NCBI GenBank assembly: GCA_934229335.1
Contig: CAKQDQ010000007.1
Coordinates: 1-51,351 of the forward strand
Length of the DNA stretch: 51,351 nt
Source: an uncultured Prevotella sp.
Lineage (GTDB): Bacteria > Bacteroidota > Bacteroidia > Bacteroidales > Bacteroidaceae
Direction: 5' to 3'
Shown: positions 28,901 through 37,100 of the stretch, piece after piece
Layout: each line of letters starts with the position of its first letter
How positions within the stretch are numbered: position 1 is the stretch's first letter
Translations under genes and position numbers: made by a program
Notes under the pieces: generated by a model
Told to the model about the DNA's origin: nothing
What the model saw: only the letters and a program-made list of their open reading frames with translations
Databases searched by the model: none

Positions 28901-29713
28901 AATGAGTCAAAGCGTAACAACGGTGGCACTAACATTGACTTTGTAGGTATTGACGTTTACGGCACCAACGCCGGACAAATCAAAGGCAATATCAACGGTC
29001 AACTCGGCACCAACGGCAAGAACTACCGCATGGTGATGGAGATAGACGCCAAGGACGCTGCGTCACCATTCTATCAGATGGCAGCACTCGCTGGCGACAA
29101 GGCATACGACTACTATAACCTTGGTCCCGTTGACGGCAACGGACTGTATGCCAACGATGGCACAGCACCGAAGGAACGCACCCACATCAACTACGTTCGC
29201 CAGCGCAACAAGATTCTCAATCTCTGTATGCGAGACATCGCTGTGCGCAAGCAGGGTAGCGGACTCTATGTCTATAACTACACAGGTGGCAGCGCCAACA
29301 CAGAGACAGGCTACTATGGCATCACCTTCACGCCAGATGAGGTAACAACACAAGCCATAGCCGTTGAACATACCTCCAACGAGTTCTTGCTGCTATCAAC
29401 CAAGGGTGGTACGTTCACCATACCAGCATCGCTCAATGTCACCTCCGCACAGCGTGGCTATTTTGATGAGAATAATATGTGGGTGAAGGAAGGCGATGTG
29501 ACAATAGAGAACAATACCATAGAGATGCCAGAGACGTCATGCGTGCTCTGTTGTAAGAATGGCGACGTTCCTCCTACAGGTGTGAAGAACGTACAGCGCA
29601 ATGACGGCAATGGTGTAGCAGAACAGTACACCCTTGATGGTCGTAAAGCAACGTCATCCTATAAGGGCGTGAAGATTGTGCGCCTTGCCAGTGGTAAGGT
29701 TGTCAAGATGTAA
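25964..29713 (+). CDS. Triple DUF4859-like modules fused to a clan GH-A-like glycoside hydrolase (DUF4978-type)
   Basis: A secreted 1249-residue protein with signal peptide (LGLVMLFLSAWSVTKAA). Three modules lie at about 30-172 (type A), 242-386 and 454-597 (type B; GYWLN, VYDPLGRVGVGQM), separated by near-identical helical spacers, giving a repeat of about 214 residues. Residues 600-735 are helical. The region about 740-1200 looks like a (beta/alpha)8 clan GH-A enzyme, with similarity to beta-galactosidase-type families and to DUF4978: FNTVSVPLFWSEVEPEKNHFDW, GVQLGNEARG (Glu 930, acid/base) and YRMVMEIDAKDA (Glu 1026, nucleophile). A sorting-like tail ends it (QYTLDGRKATSSYKGVKIVRL). Substrate specificity is unproven; beta-galactoside is the best guess. 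It is in one unit with the GH43-like gene. Confidence 0.82.
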   Translation: MMNKLKQISVLGLVMLFLSAWSVTKAASYTFLDDLSGTEDWTATYFPLDKSQIAKDLGLTEEALTANAGSKVTILSVKKDGTAIAANSKYASANGNDGDWHDADGHSLGGWSGTPSFYHVVNYKDFTIGIGQNPKANLSYGKSFAFKLVAQYAADANNPVTATYDVTYTISYKTLYDKAVAEAKSVLANNDYAAVNGVLRTNLQNLVNADVDANESAWQNAANQIIAAQTNFIAAASNVANYAFSDSPLHTSYACTYYDIDNEAIAKALGLSLADFTANYKADNSGSVTLCTYDTTGAIFKASNDAGDGDFRGYWLNSDGKRAGWAAGTLYFVYDPLGRVGVGQMPTKEVGKTFCQPGNDYTFHMIFQYGDKKAVVAVTYTTTYKVAYESALADAKSALANDDYALVTGTPRTTLQNLVDAAVDASEDAWKKAAEDLTASTEAFKQGIIVAKAGTYAMKDSPQHTTFACKYIDIDNKLIATALGITEDELYAKYKNDNSGDVVMGTYDTDGKFFTASDDAAEGDSRGYWLNKDGKRAGFSNGYIYCVYDPLGRIGVGQMRISESGKNHVEAGDECTFTLLFKYNEKIAAVEVNYAATTFLWLQDVLENAKKVRAEIKINYDTTSFDATIATAEAKKEGDADDELKALIDELNAAVADYQKVLANVDGFASVVNAAKTERTANEYPGTAAFDEALNTAEKFLVELKNHPSLDATAQTDALNAAREAYYNSQYPVAPVQQNVSSVDLSLKGSEKYVLRVDGKPYYGTNIQLRADKMRGYLGWSDADIEVWFKRAADDGFNTVSVPLFWSEVEPEKNHFDWRILDQYLNWCHKYGMHMELLWFSWSSGGRVQWLWNGANGRYQLRTPDYVCSSAGTSEFNMLRTTWEYSLDWRDTNLRSRDAYVLSRVMEHVALWDANNGNPHTVVGVQLGNEARGHGNNGATSAEIIDYYHNVGAAVKNSKYVTWTRLNCVSYETSGRTSANESKRNNGGTNIDFVGIDVYGTNAGQIKGNINGQLGTNGKNYRMVMEIDAKDAASPFYQMAALAGDKAYDYYNLGPVDGNGLYANDGTAPKERTHINYVRQRNKILNLCMRDIAVRKQGSGLYVYNYTGGSANTETGYYGITFTPDEVTTQAIAVEHTSNEFLLLSTKGGTFTIPASLNVTSAQRGYFDENNMWVKEGDVTIENNTIEMPETSCVLCCKNGDVPPTGVKNVQRNDGNGVAEQYTLDGRKATSSYKGVKIVRLASGKVVKM

Positions 29714-29744
29714 TACCACCAACAGTGGGTTTCTATAGACGTTT

Positions 29745-29793
29745 AAGGTGGTAATTTGTTCAAAAACGTTGTTGAACAATTACCACCTTTTAT
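29745..29793 (+). terminator. Intrinsic terminator after the GH-A-like gene
   Basis: 18-bp arms (29745-29763 with one bulged T, and 29772-29789), starting AAGGTGGTAATT and ending in CACCTTTT. It is closely related in sequence to the terminator at 17437. Confidence 0.85.
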
Positions 29794-29832
29794 ATGAAAA
29801 ATGTTGATAATGGATATAACCTGAATTTATAC

Positions 29833-29840
29833 TACTTTTG
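29833..29840 (+). promoter_or_regulatory. -7 element upstream of the second GH127-type gene
   Basis: TACTTTTG fits TAnnTTTG, 32 nt before the ATG at 29873. The -33 box is not clear. Confidence 0.5.
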
Positions 29841-29872
29841 CATTGTTAAACCTAAAACAGACAAATTAACAG

Positions 29873-31858
29873 ATGAAAAAAAAGTATTACAGTGCAGCCA
29901 TAGCCTTGCTTCTGCCTTTGTCGTTACTCGCCGCTAAGCGTTCTGCCAACAAGGTGGGAATGATAGAAGATGCCGTGCGTGTATCTAATGTAGAGAACGT
30001 GCAAGGCTTCTTTGGAGAGCACATGAAACTGAACCGTGACGTTTATCTCAAGAACTTCCCTATAGATAAATATGTTGATTTCATCACGGAGCGACAGCAG
30101 ACCTCATGGGACTGGACTCGTGCCGAACAGCACGGCAAGTGGGTAGAGTCAGCATACCTCTCAGCCATACAGAGCGGCGACAAAGAGTTGCTTGCCAAGG
30201 CAGAAAAGGTACTAAACCGCATCATTGACTCGCAGGAATCAGAGGGATACCTCGGTGCAACAGCCAAGAGCTTCCGCTCAGCCAAGCGTCCTATCCGCGG
30301 CATGGACCCATACGAACTCTACTTCGTATTCCATGCACTGGAGACAGTCTATGAAGAGACGGGCGACAAGCGTCCGTTGGAGTCAGTGAAGAAGCTTGCC
30401 GATTACTTCCTTCATTACTTCGGACCAGGTAAATTAGAGTTTTGGCCCTCCAACCTTCGTGCTCCAGAGAACAAAGGAAAGGTAGTAAGTGGTCACTCCG
30501 ACTTTGCCGGTCACTCCGTGCATTACTCTTGGGAGGGCACACTGCTGTGCGATCCTATGCTGCGTCTCTACACCATTACCAACGACAAGAAGTACCTTGA
30601 CTGGTCTAAATGGGTAATAGGCAATATCGACAAATGGAGTGGTTGGGAAGCCTTCTCTCGCCTTGACAGCGTTGCTGATGGCAAGATGGAGATTTCGGCT
30701 GTGCAGCCTTACGTTCATGCTCACACCTTCCAGATGAACTTCATGGGCTTCCTGCGTCTCTATCAGATAACAGGCGACAAGTCGTTGCTCAATAAGGTGC
30801 AGGGTGCATGGAACTACATACACGACCGTCAGATGTACATCACGGGTGGAGTCAGCGTGGCAGAACACTATGAGAAAGGATACATCAAGCCACTATCGGG
30901 TAATATCATTGAGACGTGTGCCACCATGTCGTGGATGCAACTCACGCAAATGCTGCTGCAACTCACTGGCGACACCAAGTATGCCGATGCCATAGAGAAA
31001 CTCATGCTCAACCATGTCTTTGCCGCACAAGACGCTCTCACAGGTACTTGCCGTTACCATACCGCGCCTAACGGCACCAAGCCAAACGGATATTTTCACG
31101 GCCCTGACTGCTGTACTGCCAGCGGACACCGCATCATCTCAATGCTTCCTACCTTCTTCTATGCACAGAAGGGTAAGGACTTCTATATCAACCAGCTTCT
31201 CCCTTCTGGTTACAAGGACGCAGATGTAGACTTTACCGTTGGCGGTAATTACCCCACAGGCGAGACAGTAGAGATAACGGTGAACAAGTGCAAGGGCAAA
31301 ACCTTGAACATACGCATACCTTCATGGTGCGAGAATCCGTCGGTGACCGTCAACGGAACAGCGGTACAGGGTGTAAAGGCAGGAACATATGTAACGCTGA
31401 AACGCACGTGGAAGGCGGGCGACAAGATAGCGGTCAACCTCCCTATGAAGTTGCAGTGGGTAAGACGTGAGCACCATGCCGACTACGAGAAGTATTATCT
31501 TCAGGACGGCGAGATAATGTATCGTGAACATCCTACGAACAATGTCCCTTACGCCTTCATGCGTGGACCTGTGGTATACTGCGTTGATATGGTGTGGAAC
31601 CCACAGATAGGCAATGACGATGTGGACATAAAGAGCAACATGGCTTTCGATGTTTCAAAACTCCCAACGCCTGTTGACGCACCGTCAGCATCGCTACTCG
31701 GTCCTTGTTACCAAGCCGATGCAGTCTACATGGGACGCTCTGTAAAAGTTACCTTGACGCCATTCTGCACCATCGGTCAGTGGTGGCGCAATGGTGAAGA
31801 GAAGGTAGCGGGATGGGCAAACGCCTATTCTTACGCCATCTGGCTCTCAAAGAAATAA
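29873..31858 (+). CDS. GH127-superfamily (DUF1680) beta-L-arabinofuranosidase-like enzyme
   Basis: A 661-residue exported enzyme with a short signal peptide ending LLAAKRS. The (alpha/alpha)6 barrel plus beta domain matches DUF1680. The residues that define HypBA1-type catalysis keep their spacing: Glu 331, the ETC motif (Glu 347, Cys 349) and Cys 413-Cys 414 in HGPDCCTASGHR. It is diverged from the first GH127 (the CCPSN context becomes CCTAS), so it may belong to a sister family such as GH146 and act on a different arabinose linkage. Unlike its neighbours it has no accessory module and no type-IX-like tail (ends YAIWLSKK), so it is probably periplasmic and works on imported oligosaccharides. 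Confidence 0.88.
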   Translation: MKKKYYSAAIALLLPLSLLAAKRSANKVGMIEDAVRVSNVENVQGFFGEHMKLNRDVYLKNFPIDKYVDFITERQQTSWDWTRAEQHGKWVESAYLSAIQSGDKELLAKAEKVLNRIIDSQESEGYLGATAKSFRSAKRPIRGMDPYELYFVFHALETVYEETGDKRPLESVKKLADYFLHYFGPGKLEFWPSNLRAPENKGKVVSGHSDFAGHSVHYSWEGTLLCDPMLRLYTITNDKKYLDWSKWVIGNIDKWSGWEAFSRLDSVADGKMEISAVQPYVHAHTFQMNFMGFLRLYQITGDKSLLNKVQGAWNYIHDRQMYITGGVSVAEHYEKGYIKPLSGNIIETCATMSWMQLTQMLLQLTGDTKYADAIEKLMLNHVFAAQDALTGTCRYHTAPNGTKPNGYFHGPDCCTASGHRIISMLPTFFYAQKGKDFYINQLLPSGYKDADVDFTVGGNYPTGETVEITVNKCKGKTLNIRIPSWCENPSVTVNGTAVQGVKAGTYVTLKRTWKAGDKIAVNLPMKLQWVRREHHADYEKYYLQDGEIMYREHPTNNVPYAFMRGPVVYCVDMVWNPQIGNDDVDIKSNMAFDVSKLPTPVDAPSASLLGPCYQADAVYMGRSVKVTLTPFCTIGQWWRNGEEKVAGWANAYSYAIWLSKK

Positions 31859-31868
31859 ACAAACATGA

Positions 31869-31894
31869 CTCTCGCCCCCTCATTGGGGTGAGAG
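31869..31894 (+). other. Stem-loop between GH127-type gene and module gene
   Basis: 10-bp arms (31869-31878 and 31885-31894, one G.T pair) with a 6-nt loop, no following T-run. It sits in an 85-nt gap inside an apparent operon. It may adjust mRNA stability or expression of the downstream gene rather than terminate. Confidence 0.5.
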
Positions 31895-31943
31895 CATAAC
31901 TGACAATCTATAAATTAATCACTTAACTAAAACAAAACAGATT

Positions 31944-33509
31944 ATGACCAAAACAAAACACACCTCTTTGTTCTTAGGGCTTGCTATGCTGTTCCTTGGA
32001 ACAGGGGCAACGGCAAATGCCGCAGATGCAACGGTCTACCAGACCTTCATCGGAGCCGTAAATGGTAATTGGGATCCTACTTTCTTCAACCTTGACAAGG
32101 CTCAGATAGCAAAAGGGCTGGGACTCACCGAGAGCGAATTATTGGAAAAAGCAGGAACGGACATCATTGTGTACTCAGTAAAGTCTGATGGCACGGAGGT
32201 AGCACCAAATTCTAAGTATGCTGCTAATGGAAACTATCAGGGTGACTGGCATGACGCAAATGGCTATTCTACCGCTTCAAGCGGTAATGCAGGCGGCTTC
32301 TATCATGTAGTGAACTATCAGAACTTTCAGTTAGGCTATGGTCAGAACCCTAATGTTATCAAGGCAGTGCCCAAGGCGTTTAACAGTAAGTATGTAGTAA
32401 AATACGCTGACAAGGCTGTTGACGTCAACATAGCCTATAAGGTGGAGAGCCTTACAGACGTGACACAGGCTGGTGACTACAGCGTTAGCCTGCCTTACGG
32501 CAACACTACCTTCGATTGCTCTTACGTGAATATCGACAATGCCCAACTTGCTGAGGCGTTAGGACTGACAGAAGAAGAACTGTCTACAGCCTACGTAAAA
32601 GGCAATACAGGAACAGTGACCGTTGGACTGTATGATAACTACGACTCAAAAGGAAAGTTTGTTGCATCATTGAGTAACTATAGTAGTTATGCATCAAGCG
32701 GTGATTTTAATGGTTCATGGTTAAACAAAGGCGGTCACAGATGTAAGTGGGATGACAATCCCTCCGTATTCTTCGTATATGACCCTGCTGGACGCATCGG
32801 TATAGCGCAGATGCCTACCACTCAGAATAAGTCAAACAAGGTTGCTGCTGGTGACAAGATATACTTCCCTGTCCTGTTCTATAATAAGAACAATGGTAAA
32901 TATGCGTCAGTAAACATTTACTATAACGTCACAGACCAGAACTATGTATTGACCGCAGCAGATACAGACTTCTATAGTCTCTGTCTCGATTTCGCCACCA
33001 CTATACCAGAGGGTATAGAGGCATACACAGGAACAGTGGACAACGCAAGCTCAAAGGTGGTACTCACAAAGATAGAAGACGGCATCATACCAGCAAAGAC
33101 TGCTGTGCTCGTAAAGGCTACCGCTGCTGGTGAGTATACCTTTAACAAGACAACAGGCGGAACAGCGACAAGCGAACTGCTTGGCGTTATAGCCGATACG
33201 AAGGCTTCACTTCTGCAGAGCGAAGGCAAGAAAGTCTTAGAGTTTGGCATCAAGAACGGTGTGACTGGTTTCCGTCAGCCTGCCGATGAAACCAACATCA
33301 AGGCAAACAAGGCATACATTCTCGTTGACGCTGCTAACGCTTCGGCAGCCAAGTCTTATGTTATTGATATGAATAACACCACCGCTGTAAAGACAGCTAA
33401 GACCGCTGATGCAGTAAACGATGGCGCACTCTACAACGTAGCTGGTCAGCGTGTGGGAAAGAATGTGAAGGGACTCGTCATCAGCAATGGTAAAGTGTAT
33501 ATCAAATAA
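31944..33509 (+). CDS. Non-catalytic secreted protein with two DUF4859-like modules
   Basis: A 521-residue protein with signal peptide (LGLAMLFLGTGATANAA). Module type A lies at about 30-166 (GDWHDANGYSTASSG, FYHVVNY, GYGQNPN) and type B at about 174-328 (GSWLNKGGHRCKW, FFVYDPAGRIGIAQMPT). A C-terminal beta domain (about 338-475; FYSLCLDFATTIPEGIEAY, then IPAKTAVLVKA) is of a type I recall from Prevotella surface proteins. A sorting tail closes it (LYNVAGQRVGKNVKGLVIS). No glycoside-hydrolase motif is visible, so a glycan-capture or scaffold role fits better than catalysis. Codon use and length look normal. It lies between a GH127-type enzyme and a 52-aa peptide in the third unit. Confidence 0.8.
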   Translation: MTKTKHTSLFLGLAMLFLGTGATANAADATVYQTFIGAVNGNWDPTFFNLDKAQIAKGLGLTESELLEKAGTDIIVYSVKSDGTEVAPNSKYAANGNYQGDWHDANGYSTASSGNAGGFYHVVNYQNFQLGYGQNPNVIKAVPKAFNSKYVVKYADKAVDVNIAYKVESLTDVTQAGDYSVSLPYGNTTFDCSYVNIDNAQLAEALGLTEEELSTAYVKGNTGTVTVGLYDNYDSKGKFVASLSNYSSYASSGDFNGSWLNKGGHRCKWDDNPSVFFVYDPAGRIGIAQMPTTQNKSNKVAAGDKIYFPVLFYNKNNGKYASVNIYYNVTDQNYVLTAADTDFYSLCLDFATTIPEGIEAYTGTVDNASSKVVLTKIEDGIIPAKTAVLVKATAAGEYTFNKTTGGTATSELLGVIADTKASLLQSEGKKVLEFGIKNGVTGFRQPADETNIKANKAYILVDAANASAAKSYVIDMNNTTAVKTAKTADAVNDGALYNVAGQRVGKNVKGLVISNGKVYIK

Positions 33510-33537
33510 GTAATATTCCTAAAAAAAATAGAACATT

Positions 33538-33696
33538 ATGAAAAAGCAATATGTAACTCCAAACATCCAGGTAGTAAATATGAACAATGCAACATTGCTT
33601 ACATCATCTACCGGAATATACGAGGATGAGCGCAACGAATCATCACGTGCGCGCTTCAAAAATGTCGATTTTATTGATGATGAAGAAGAGTATTAA
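33538..33696 (+). CDS. 52-residue small protein ending in an acidic tail
   Basis: ATG 33538, TAA 33694-33696, 52 residues: MKKQYVTPNIQVVNMNN at the start and DFIDDEEEY at the end. It has no signal peptide. The MKK-(Y)-x-(T/Q)P-x-(I/V)-x-V-V opening followed by a short hydrophobic stretch (ATLLTSS) is the pattern of a very common but uncharacterised class of small Bacteroidales peptides, often at the ends of glycan loci. It starts 28 nt after the module gene and ends about 50 nt before the terminator at 33747, so it is the last gene of the third unit. The function is unknown; a secreted peptide precursor is one possibility. Confidence 0.75.
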   Translation: MKKQYVTPNIQVVNMNNATLLTSSTGIYEDERNESSRARFKNVDFIDDEEEY

Positions 33697-33746
33697 TGAA
33701 TGGGTTTTCCGCAATAGGAAAAATGGTAAATTAAGGTAATAATGTA

Positions 33747-33784
33747 AAAAGGGCTTGATTACGTTGTGATTAAGCCCTTTTCAT
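33747..33784 (+). terminator. Intrinsic terminator of the third unit
   Basis: AAAAGGGCTT (33747-33756) pairs with AAGCCCTTTT (33772-33781); inner A-T pairs extend the stem. The sequence is unrelated to the AAGGTGGT terminator family. Confidence 0.85.
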
Positions 33785-33788
33785 GTTA

Positions 33789-33832
33789 CGATAACGCCCA
33801 AATCGCAAGGTGATAACGCCCAAATCGCAACG
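33789..33832. repeat. Two copies of the 22-bp intergenic repeat
   Basis: CGATAACGCCCAAATCGCAA-type units at 33789-33810 and 33811-33832 repeat the core of the 14160 island. The remaining stretch 33833-34041 holds no gene; it carries an ATGGTAAATT inverted repeat (33917-33926 with 33967-33976). Confidence 0.8.
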
Positions 33833-34041
33833 CAATGTCAATGATATACGCTGTGTTTGTAATTAACTTGTTGATAGATAGCAAAATAATGGTGTGAAAG
33901 TCGCCTGGGCATGAAAATGGTAAATTTGGGAAAGCCGATAAAATGGGCAAAAACGTAATAATGCGGAATTTACCATGAAATGGGGGTTTTTTGTTCAAAA
34001 TGCATGGTGCGCAATATTCACCCTCCCTTTGAATAATAATA

Positions 34042-34074
34042 TTTTTGAATGTATTTGAAAAGAATTTAATTTTG
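34042..34074 (+). promoter_or_regulatory. Promoter of the fourth unit
   Basis: TTTTTG (34042-34047), 19 nt, TAATTTTG (34067-34074): one of the best promoter matches in the window. A leader of about 110 nt without obvious structure precedes ATG 34193. Confidence 0.7.
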
Positions 34075-34192
34075 CACCAGACAATCAATCAAGCGATTGC
34101 GAATCAAATAAAACCGACAACAATATTCTACGACGATTTTAAGAACTAAAACTCGCATAAAGAATTTATTAACCTCAAAAAAAGAAAGAAGT

Positions 34193-37100
34193 ATGAAACG
34201 AAATCGACTACTTTCAGTTTTTACGTGTCTTTTGTCAGCAATGGCATATTTGTCAGCAGACGCAGCCAATGTGGCTACCGTGACACTTGAAGACACACCG
34301 TTGCATGGCAGTTACGCCTGCACGTATTACACTATTGACACAACGCCTGTTGCTAATGCCCTCGGACTCAGTGCCGCTGACTTTGCAGGCTACAGCCAGT
34401 CTGGAACCATCAAGGTGGGTACCTATACCTCTGATGGTGCAGTGACGACAACTACCAATGCTGGTGCCGACGGCTTCAGTGGCTATTGGCTCAACAGTAC
34501 AGGTGTGCAGGAAGTATGGGCAAACGGTAACATCTTCTATGTCTATGACCCTGCAGGACGTATCGGTGTAGGACAGATGCCTACGTCTGAAGGAAGCAAG
34601 AAACATTGTGAACCAGGTTCTACCGTAACGTTCCATGCCGTGTATCAGTATAACGGTAATGAGGCAGTAGTAGAAATCAATTACCTCACCTCTTACAAAG
34701 TATCTTACAAGAAAGCCAAGGCAGAGGCAGAGGCTGCACTCGCTAACCCTGACTATAGTGCGGTACCTGCAGCATCACGCACAGCATTGCAGGAGGCTAT
34801 AAACGCTAACGTAGATGAGAATGAAGACGCATGGCTCCTTGCTACCAACAACATCAAGCAGGCTACGGACGCCTTCACGGGTAGTGTAACGGGTGCTGGC
34901 AGTTATGAGTTTAAGCAAGGACCTGGACACACCAGTTTCGCTTGCTCATATTTTAATATAGACAACGAGGCTATTGCCAAGGTACTCGGAATATCACTCG
35001 ATGAGTTTATAGCAGGTTATAACAAAAACGCTTCTGACTCAAAGGTGACAATGAGTGTGTATGACAACTCTGGCAATCTCTACACCGCTACAGCCGATGC
35101 TGGCGAAGGCAGTTTCATCGGTTACTGGATGAACAAGAAAGGACAGCGTTGTGGCTGGGGCAGTCAGGCAAGCTTCTATTTCGTGTATGACCCTGCAGGA
35201 CGTATTGGTATCGGTCAGATGCCTACAACGCAGAGCACTGGCGACAAGGTAGCGGCTGGCGACAAGATTACGTTCAACGTTATATTCAAATATGGTGAGA
35301 AGAGTGCTACCGTACAGGTAACATACATTCTTACTTACAGCGACTGGTTGAAGACTCTCGTGGAGAGCACTCCTGACTACAGCAACCCATCAAAGGATAT
35401 GTACTACACCGTGTCAATGCTGAACGACTATAACGCACTACGTGAGGCTGCCATCGCCAAGTATGACGAAGTCGCAACAGAAGAAGAGGTACTCGCAGTT
35501 TATAACCCTCTCAAGGAGGCAGCCGACAGTATCAACGTGAACATCTCATTGTGGAGCAACTACCAGAAGGCTATCAATAAGGCGCAGAAGGAAGTTATCG
35601 ACGACCAAGACCACGTGGTATGGACCGACGCTGCTGACGCTCTGGAAGAGTACCTTGAGGAGGCTAACGAAAATCTCGCAAATGGCGAACTGGACAATGA
35701 CGGACTTCGCACGGAGATAGCAAAGCTCGACAATATGTACAAGGAGGCACTCAAGGGCGGTGTAACACCTGGTGCAAACATCACAGACAAGTATCTTGTT
35801 AACGCTGACTTTGAGGTAACAAGTGGTGACGGCAAGGGCTGGACTGTAGAAGGAAGCAACGTTAACTATGGTGGTAGCGACAAGAACCATTGCATAGAGG
35901 GTTCAAACAGTGCTAAGTTTGATGTCTACCAGACACTGCAGAACATGCCTATAGGTCTCTACACCGTAAAGGTAAACGGATTCTACCGTTACGGCAATGG
36001 CACCTCTTCATTGACATACTATGCTGACGGTACTGCTGCCAAGTATCAGGACAATGTTAAGGTATATGTCAACGGCAACTCAGCGTCATTCAAGAATGTA
36101 TATGACGAGAAAGTAGCGGTAGGTACTGACTATACAGAGGGCAACGCAATAAAGGACGCAGACGAACTTTACTGGTATCCAAACAACATGACCGACGCTG
36201 GCGTAGCATTTAAGGCTGGACGTTATGCTGCAACAACTTACGGTGTAGTGGCTAATGCTGACGACGCGCTTCGCATTGGTGTGAAGGGTTCTACTAACCA
36301 AGGTTCTTCATGGGCTATATGGGACAACTTCAATGTAGTATACGAAGGTACAGAAGTTGAGGCTGTAAAGCCACTGCTTACAGCGAAGATTGCTGAGGTA
36401 CAGGAACTCCTTAACAATGGTACTACATACGGAGTAGAGGAAGTTGCAAACACTAACGACGCTATAGCAACAGCAAACGAAAACGTAGCTGGAACAGACG
36501 GCGAGGCAATGTTTAAGTCTCTCTGCGCTCTTATCGCAGACCAAGAGTCACTCACCACTTCTGCTGAGGCTATCAGTAAACTCGCTACACAGAACGAGGC
36601 ACTCAAGAATACTATCGATCTCTTCCAAGAGGCTGCTACACCAGAGGCTGTAACTGCTGCTACTGCACTCAACACTGAGATTGTAGGACGCCTCACTGCT
36701 AAGGACATCAAGACGGCAGAGGCTGCTGACTACATCGTGAAGATTAGTGAGGCTACTACAAAACTGCGTATGCCTACAGACCCTGAGATAACAGACTATA
36801 CTTCAGTTATCATCAACCCAGGATATGACAACGATGGCGAAGGCGTAAACAGCTTCAACGGTTGGAACGAAACAGGCGACACACACAGCTTCGGTAACAG
36901 TGCATATCAGCAGAACGCACTTCTCGTGGAGTATCATAAGGTGTTCGATGTAAACCAGACTATCTACGGATTGCCTGACGGTAAGTATAAGGTAACTGTT
37001 AACTGCTTCTCACGTCACGGTAATACCTCAAACGACTATAAGGTATGGAGCGCAGACAATAATGCGGAGAACAACGCATATCTCTATGCACAGTCTGGTG

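Noticed and set aside
31869..31894. Terminator after the second GH127-type gene
   Set aside because: A stable stem is present but there is no T-run and no promoter before the next gene, so it is listed as a stem-loop only.
33786..34088. Minus-strand open frame of 100 codons
   Set aside because: Runs through repeat units, the promoter of the fourth unit and AT-rich sequence; low-complexity composition and no homology signal.
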